Source: Betaproteobacteria bacterium HGW-Betaproteobacteria-20 (lineage in GTDB: Bacteria > Pseudomonadota > Gammaproteobacteria > Burkholderiales > Methylophilaceae). From it: DNA of 8,375 nt. The stretch's first letter is position 1. Each line of letters begins with the position of its first letter. The stretch covers positions 1 to 8,375 of the forward strand of contig PHCL01000039.1 in NCBI GenBank assembly GCA_002842195.1, given 5' to 3'. This document shows positions 4,552 through 8,375 of the stretch, piece after piece. The notes under the pieces were generated by a model that saw only the letters and a list, made by a program, of their open reading frames with translations, was not told the DNA's origin and ran no database searches. The position numbers and the translations under genes are program-made.

Positions 4552-5169
4552 ATGAGCACGACTAAGTCTACCGTATTTATTGTTGATGATGACGCTGCAA
4601 TCCGGGATTCATTATCGCTGATGATTGAACAAGAAAATATTGCCGTACAATCTTTCGAGAGTGCGGAAGCCTTTCTTGATGCTTACCGGCCCGAGTGTCG
4701 CGGTTGCGCCATTATTGACATCCGCATGCAGGGCATGAATGGTATGGAGCTACATGAAGTGCTTTTGAAAAATAACATTACGTTACCTGTTATTTTTCTC
4801 ACTGGGCATGGTGATATTCCCATGAGTGTTAGAGCAATTAAGGCGGGCGCGGTAGACTTTTTAACCAAACCGGTGACACGCGAGAAACTTCTGACGTCAA
4901 TTCGCTCAGCAATTCAGAAGTCTGAAATAATATCGTCAGAAAATGTTATACATCAAGAGGCATTATCACGCCTTGCCGACCTTACAGACCGCGAGCGGGA
5001 TGTGATGTTGCTGGCGGTGCAAGGATACCTTAATAAACAAATCGCTCGTGAACTGGGCATTAGCCACCGTACAGTAGAAATTCACAAGTCCAAAATCATG
5101 CATAAGACAGGCGCGGTTAATTTGCTTGATCTTGCCCGCATTGTGCATGAGAGTGATTTAATCAATTAA
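4552..5169 (+). CDS. FixJ-type response regulator (receiver plus LuxR-like HTH)
   Basis: The protein has 205 residues. The receiver domain (about 5-122) contains the acidic pocket D12-D13-D14, the phosphoacceptor D56 in IIDIRMQG, T84 in LTGHGD and K106 in TKPV. The C-terminal LuxR/GerE HTH (about 142-203) contains LTDRERDVMLL, NKQIARELGISHRTVEIHKS and IMHKTGAVNLLDLARI. This is the FixJ/TodT/StyR layout, in which phosphorylation drives dimerisation and transcription activation. The ATG at 4552-4554 is 13 bp past the kinase stop; an upstream GAGG overlaps that stop at an unusually long spacing, so translation is probably coupled. The frame is open well upstream inside the kinase gene, but the receiver homology begins only here. 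Likely targets are the two promoters sharing the TAAGGGCTA element, including the exporter's. Confidence 0.93.
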   Translation: MSTTKSTVFIVDDDAAIRDSLSLMIEQENIAVQSFESAEAFLDAYRPECRGCAIIDIRMQGMNGMELHEVLLKNNITLPVIFLTGHGDIPMSVRAIKAGAVDFLTKPVTREKLLTSIRSAIQKSEIISSENVIHQEALSRLADLTDRERDVMLLAVQGYLNKQIARELGISHRTVEIHKSKIMHKTGAVNLLDLARIVHESDLIN

Positions 5170-5252
5170 TTTTTGAATTCAGTTTTAACGGAAAGTTAAC
5201 AAAGCTTGTTTGAGTCAGCCATCCTTTAATCCACCAATATACACCCCATCTG

Positions 5253-5300
5253 TATAAGGGCTAACACGTAAGGCAAGCCCGCATTCACCCCTAAGCTTGC
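5253..5300 (+). promoter_or_regulatory. Shared regulatory element ahead of the exporter operon
   Basis: In the 173-bp gap after the regulator gene, TATAAGGGCTA (5253-5263) and AACACGTAAGG (5263-5273) abut. They repeat, in a different arrangement, the two words that make up the palindromic site before the kinase gene. The wider match is CATCTGTATAAGGGCTA here against CATATGTATATAAGGGCTA on the minus strand at 2781-2799. The two TAAGG cores are 14 bp apart in direct orientation, and GGGCT (5258-5262) is inverted as AGCCC (5276-5280). A GCAAGC/GCTTGC inverted repeat (5273-5278, 5295-5300) partly overlaps. The site ends about 45-70 bp before the adaptor ATG, a position suited to activation. No clear terminator for the regulator gene is visible here. 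Confidence 0.5.
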
Positions 5301-5342
5301 GATTAACAGTATCATGACGTTAAGTGATAACAGGCAAAATAT

Positions 5343-6488
5343 ATGCGGCGTATTCTTATTATCTTAGTTTTATTTGCAGGTGTCGGTGTTGCTTTTTGGT
5401 GGTTTAGTCGCCCTCAGCCGATTACCGTAGCGCTGGTTGAAGTCATGCGCGGCAAGGTTGAATCCAGCGTAGCAAATACGCGAGCTGGGAGCGTGGAGGC
5501 ATGCTTACGCACACGACTTTCACCGATTAGCGGTGGACGTATTGCTTATTTGGGCATTAAAAAAGGTGACCATGTTAAAAAGGGGCAAGTGTTGCTCCAG
5601 CTTTGGAACGATGATCAGCAGGCACAAAGTAATCTGGCACAAACGCAGGTTGTCAGTAGCCAGAAACGTATTGCCGAAGTATGCGCCATCGCTGATAACG
5701 CCGAACGTGAGGCAGGACGCATGGCTGAGTTGCGTGCCAAAGGCTTTATTTCTAAAAGTGGCGAAGAAAAAGCACGCTATGAGGCACAATCGCGCCGCGC
5801 TGCATGCGAAGCCGCTTATGCTGACGTTGCTCAGGCGAGGGCGCGCGTAAAGGTGACAAAAGCAGAACAAAACCGCACCGTGCTTGTTGCTCCGTTTGAC
5901 GGTATTGTGGCGGATATTGTTGGTGAATTAGGCGAATACACTACACCATCGCCGCCAGGCGTGGCAACGCCGCCAGCTATCGATTTGATTGATGACACTT
6001 GCCTGTATATTGAAGCACCTATGGATGAAGTGGACGCACCGAAGATACGCGTGGGTCAATCTGCCCGTGTTTCACTGGATGCGTTACCGGGCAGATCAAT
6101 AGCCGGGCACGTGAAACGTATTGCGCCTTATGTGGTTGCGGTAGAAAAACAGGCACGAACCGTTGATATAGAAGTTTCGCTGGATAACATTGATGACAGT
6201 AAGCAATTATTGGTTGGCTATAGTGCAGATGTAGAAGTCGTATTGGATAGCCACGACAACGTATTGCGAGTACCAACTTCCACCTTATTAGAAGGCAATA
6301 AGGTTTTGCTTTATCAGCCAGTCACCAAAAAGCTGGAAGAGCGCACAATTAAGGCTGGCATCACTAACTGGGAATATACAGAAGTTCTGGACGGACTGAA
6401 ACAGGGTGACCGCATCGTGGCTAGTTTGGAACGCGAAGGTGTAAAAGCAGGTGTTGCGGTGAAGCCGGAAGCAAACTCTGAAAAATAA
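5343..6488 (+). CDS. Periplasmic adaptor (membrane fusion) protein of an ABC exporter
   Basis: This 381-residue HlyD/MacA-like adaptor would bridge an inner-membrane transporter and an outer-membrane channel. An N-terminal membrane anchor (ILIILVLFAGVGVAFWWF, 4-21) is followed by the first half of the lipoyl/barrel-sandwich domain (about 55-90, PISGGRIAYLGIKKGDHVKK with GQVLLQL). Then come a helical hairpin (about 90-175, rich in Ala, Gln, Arg and Glu), the second lipoyl half (TVLVAPFDGIVADIVGELGE, 179-198), a beta-barrel (about 218-300) and a C-terminal membrane-proximal domain (TLLEGNKVLLY, GLKQGDRIVA). Four Cys lie in the periplasmic part (54, 114, 154, 220), two of them one on each helix of the hairpin. 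The ATG at 5343 has a weak AGG site. The ATPase gene follows after 17 bp in the same operon. The substrate cannot be inferred. Confidence 0.92.
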   Translation: MRRILIILVLFAGVGVAFWWFSRPQPITVALVEVMRGKVESSVANTRAGSVEACLRTRLSPISGGRIAYLGIKKGDHVKKGQVLLQLWNDDQQAQSNLAQTQVVSSQKRIAEVCAIADNAEREAGRMAELRAKGFISKSGEEKARYEAQSRRAACEAAYADVAQARARVKVTKAEQNRTVLVAPFDGIVADIVGELGEYTTPSPPGVATPPAIDLIDDTCLYIEAPMDEVDAPKIRVGQSARVSLDALPGRSIAGHVKRIAPYVVAVEKQARTVDIEVSLDNIDDSKQLLVGYSADVEVVLDSHDNVLRVPTSTLLEGNKVLLYQPVTKKLEERTIKAGITNWEYTEVLDGLKQGDRIVASLEREGVKAGVAVKPEANSEK

Positions 6489-6505
6489 AAGCGAAATAAT
6501 TCTAA

Positions 6506-7288
6506 ATGTCTGATGAAACTCTCATCTCACTTAATGGCATAGACCGTACTTTTACGCTCGGTGATAGCCAGGTACATGCTTTGCGCAATGTAAATTTAAC
6601 CATTACGCACGGCGAATACATCGCGGTAATGGGACCTTCCGGCTCTGGTAAATCGACTTTATTAAATTTAATCGGCTTGTTAGACCGTGCAGATGCGGGT
6701 ACCTATAGATTGGAAGGCCGTGATGTCACCACACTGGCCCCCAATGAGCAGGCTAAGGTGCGCAGCGAAAGCATCGGTTTTATATTCCAGAGCTTTCATT
6801 TGGTGCCACGGCTTACCGCTGCCGCCAATATAGAGTTGCCCCTCACTTTATCTGGCATGCCTGCATCTGAGCGGACAAAACGTGTAGCGCAAGCGCTCAA
6901 AGAATATAACCTGACTGACAGGGCGAAGCATCGTCCTAATGAACTTTCAGGCGGGCAACGGCAACGGGTTGCAATTGCCCGTGCCACCATATTGCGGCCA
7001 ATGGTGCTACTGGCCGACGAGCCGACGGGTAACCTTGACCGCACGACTGGTGAAGAAGTGGTTAGGTTGCTAGAGGCGCTGAACAGCCAGGGTATGACGT
7101 TGATTGTTGTTACCCACGACCATGCGTTGGGCGCGCGTGCGCGGCGGCAAATAAGAATGGAAGATGGCAGTATTGTAAGTGATGTTACGAATACACCTGA
7201 GCCTGCTACCTCAGGCGAAGCTAGCGCAAATATAGAAACTGCAAATATGGCAAGCCCAAATATAGACACTCAGAATCCGGTCAGTTGA
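6506..7288 (+). CDS. MacB/LolD-type ABC transporter ATPase
   Basis: This 260-residue ATP-binding subunit carries Walker A GPSGSGKST (43-51), the Q-loop FQSFHL (Q95), the signature LSGGQRQRVAIARA (147-160), Walker B VLLADE (167-172), the D-loop NLD and the switch His H204 in VTHDH. The N-terminal GIDRTFTLGDSQVHALRNV and the motif LIGLLDRADAG are characteristic of the MacB/LolD/FtsE class, which couple ATP hydrolysis to FtsX-like permeases for export or extrusion rather than import. In MacB the ATPase is fused to the permease; here it is a separate gene followed by one. The last 35 or so residues (about 226-260) extend beyond the normal end of the domain as a Pro/Ser/Thr/Asn-rich tail that includes a tandem repeat. 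The ATG has no strong ribosome site and lies 17 bp after the adaptor stop. Confidence 0.94.
   Translation: MSDETLISLNGIDRTFTLGDSQVHALRNVNLTITHGEYIAVMGPSGSGKSTLLNLIGLLDRADAGTYRLEGRDVTTLAPNEQAKVRSESIGFIFQSFHLVPRLTAAANIELPLTLSGMPASERTKRVAQALKEYNLTDRAKHRPNELSGGQRQRVAIARATILRPMVLLADEPTGNLDRTTGEEVVRLLEALNSQGMTLIVVTHDHALGARARRQIRMEDGSIVSDVTNTPEPATSGEASANIETANMASPNIDTQNPVS
7226..7270 (+). repeat. Three in-frame 15-bp repeats in the ATPase C-terminal tail
   Basis: GCAAATATAGAAACT (7226-7240), GCAAATATGGCAAGC (7241-7255) and CCAAATATAGACACT (7256-7270) are adjacent 15-bp units in the coding frame. They encode ANIET, ANMAS and PNIDT (residues 241-255 of the ATPase). The 15-bp period keeps the frame, so copy number can vary by slippage without breaking the gene. 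Confidence 0.85.
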
Positions 7289-7304
7289 CCTGCAGGGAGT
7301 TGTA

Positions 7305-8375
7305 TTGAAAATCTCTGATTCATTACGTTACGCCAGTGATGCTGCCACAGGAACGCCTTTACGTACAGGTCTACTGATGCTGGCGATGTCAATTGGCGTG
7401 GCCGCAGTGGTTATTCTTACCGCGTTGGGCGATGGCGCGCGGCGGTATGTAGTGAATGAGTTTTCTTCAATTGGCAGCAATTTAGTGATTGTACTGCCTG
7501 GTCGCTCGGAAACCCGCGGATTTAACCCGGCTAACCTTATTACCAGCACTCCCAGAGATTTAACCGTAGACGATGCAGCCGCGCTACTACGGTTGCCAGG
7601 GGTGTTGCGGATTTCGCCTCTTGTCGTGGGTACGACTGAAATCAATGCTGCCGGAAAGCTGCGTGAAGCCATGCTGGTAGGCACTAATGATGATTTTATT
7701 CACGTGCGCCAAATGAAACTGGCACTGGGGCGTTTTCTTTCCAAAGATGAAGCAGGCCGTGGCTCGGCAGAGGTGGTGTTAGGTGCGGTGATACGCAGTG
7801 AACTTTTTGGTGAAGAAAGTCCGCTGGGAAAAACGGTTCGGGTTGGGGATAGGCGGCTACGTGTAGTTGGTGTGCTGAGCAGTGGTGGGCAAGGTTTTGG
7901 CATGTCATCCGATGAGCTGCTGATTGTGCCAGTGGCTACTGCACAAGCCATGCTTAACACTAATACGTTGTTTCGCATTATGGTTGAGGCACGCAATCGT
8001 GAGTATATTGGTGAGGTAAAAGCGCGTGTACTGAAAATGATTACCCAGCGTCATGAAGGTGAAGAGGATGTGACCGTTATCTCACAAGATGCCGTACTGG
8101 AAACGTTTGATAGAATTTTAAATGTACTCACACTTGGCGTGGCTGGTATTGCTGCAATAAGCCTCGCAGTAGCAGGTATTCTGGTGATGAACGTGATGCT
8201 GGTATCTGTGGCACAGCGCACAGGTGAAATCGGATTGCTTAAAGCCCTGGGCGCTACTTCTGCCGCGGTTCGTCAGTTATTTATGATGGAAGCGGTTATA
8301 TTATCACTTACAGGCGGTTTGTTAGGCACAGGCTTAGGGTATCTGGGCGCTGCATTACTACGATATCTTTATCCT
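7305..8375 (+). CDS. MacB/FtsX-family ABC transporter permease (C-terminus outside window)
   Basis: The frame is open from TTG 7305-7307 to the last base (357 codons, no stop seen). GGGAG five bases before supports the TTG start, and no in-frame ATG occurs before residue 25, which is inside the first membrane helix. Features in order: SLRYASDAATGTPLRT, a short cytoplasmic N-terminus; TM1 about 21-42 (GLLMLAMSIGVAAVVILTAL); a large periplasmic domain about 45-270 with the MacB-type core (FSSIGSNLVIVLPGR, GRFLSKDE, VLGAVIRSELFG, LGKTVRVGDRRLRVVGVL); TM2 about 276-300; the cytoplasmic coupling segment SVAQRTGEIGLLKALGATSA; and TM3 about 328-352. One more helix is expected beyond the window. It forms the membrane part of the exporter with the ATPase gene 16 bp upstream, and would move substrate from the periplasmic side or membrane into the adaptor. 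Confidence 0.92.
   Translation, partial: MKISDSLRYASDAATGTPLRTGLLMLAMSIGVAAVVILTALGDGARRYVVNEFSSIGSNLVIVLPGRSETRGFNPANLITSTPRDLTVDDAAALLRLPGVLRISPLVVGTTEINAAGKLREAMLVGTNDDFIHVRQMKLALGRFLSKDEAGRGSAEVVLGAVIRSELFGEESPLGKTVRVGDRRLRVVGVLSSGGQGFGMSSDELLIVPVATAQAMLNTNTLFRIMVEARNREYIGEVKARVLKMITQRHEGEEDVTVISQDAVLETFDRILNVLTLGVAGIAAISLAVAGILVMNVMLVSVAQRTGEIGLLKALGATSAAVRQLFMMEAVILSLTGGLLGTGLGYLGAALLRYLYP

Noticed and set aside
6796..7269. Minus-strand ORF of 157 codons antisense to the ATPase gene
   Set aside because: Frame shadow of a gene with all ABC ATPase motifs; Ser/Arg-rich, no family resemblance.

Overview
The window looks like a chromosomal segment of a betaproteobacterium, possibly a methylotroph of the Methylophilaceae. 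This rests on the moderate base composition, the secreted protein with a 'GQPGFYGRIDIGDY' core at the left edge, and the YqjD/YqjK-type stress genes, all common in that group. The placement is an inference from remembered family resemblance, not a search. I see no insertion sequence, phage module, CRISPR array, tRNA or rRNA.

Left half (1-2481), all on the minus strand: a series of small cell-envelope or stress-type genes. From the left edge they are a truncated small exported protein (1-155), a YqjK-like protein (409-699), a DUF883/ElaB-YqjD-type tail-anchored protein (857-1171), a periplasmic protein with a carboxypeptidase-regulatory-like beta-sandwich (1237-1689), the apparent wreck of a small secreted protein carrying a frameshift (1757-1911), and a stand-alone PAS-domain protein (1985-2380). 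Immediately upstream of the PAS gene, and overlapping it by ATGA, is a short unannotated-looking ORF (2377-2481) for a small hydrophobic/basic peptide.

Centre (2482-3041): a long divergent intergenic region of about 560 bases that is unusually rich in structure. It has an imperfect inverted repeat, three 14-bp iterons, a GC-rich hairpin-forming island, a perfect 16-bp palindrome, a hairpin followed by a T-run that resembles an intrinsic terminator, and then an AT-rich leader.

Right half (3042-8375), all on the plus strand: a soluble two-PAS sensor histidine kinase (TTG start), a FixJ/TodT/StyR-type response regulator, and then, after a 173-bp gap, a periplasmic adaptor (HlyD/MacA-like), a MacB/LolD-like ABC ATPase and a MacB/FtsX-type permease (TTG start, cut by the window end). 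Together the last three form a tripartite ABC export system whose outer-membrane partner, if local, would lie beyond the window.

The most useful new observation is that the region ahead of the kinase gene and the region ahead of the adaptor gene share two exact 11-bp words, AACACGTAAGG and TATAAGGGCTA (the second in opposite orientation). In the first region they are arranged around the palindrome TAAGGGCTAGCCCTTA. This suggests that the response regulator controls both its own operon and the exporter, making kinase, regulator and exporter one signal-responsive export module. The substrate and the signal cannot be read from the sequence.
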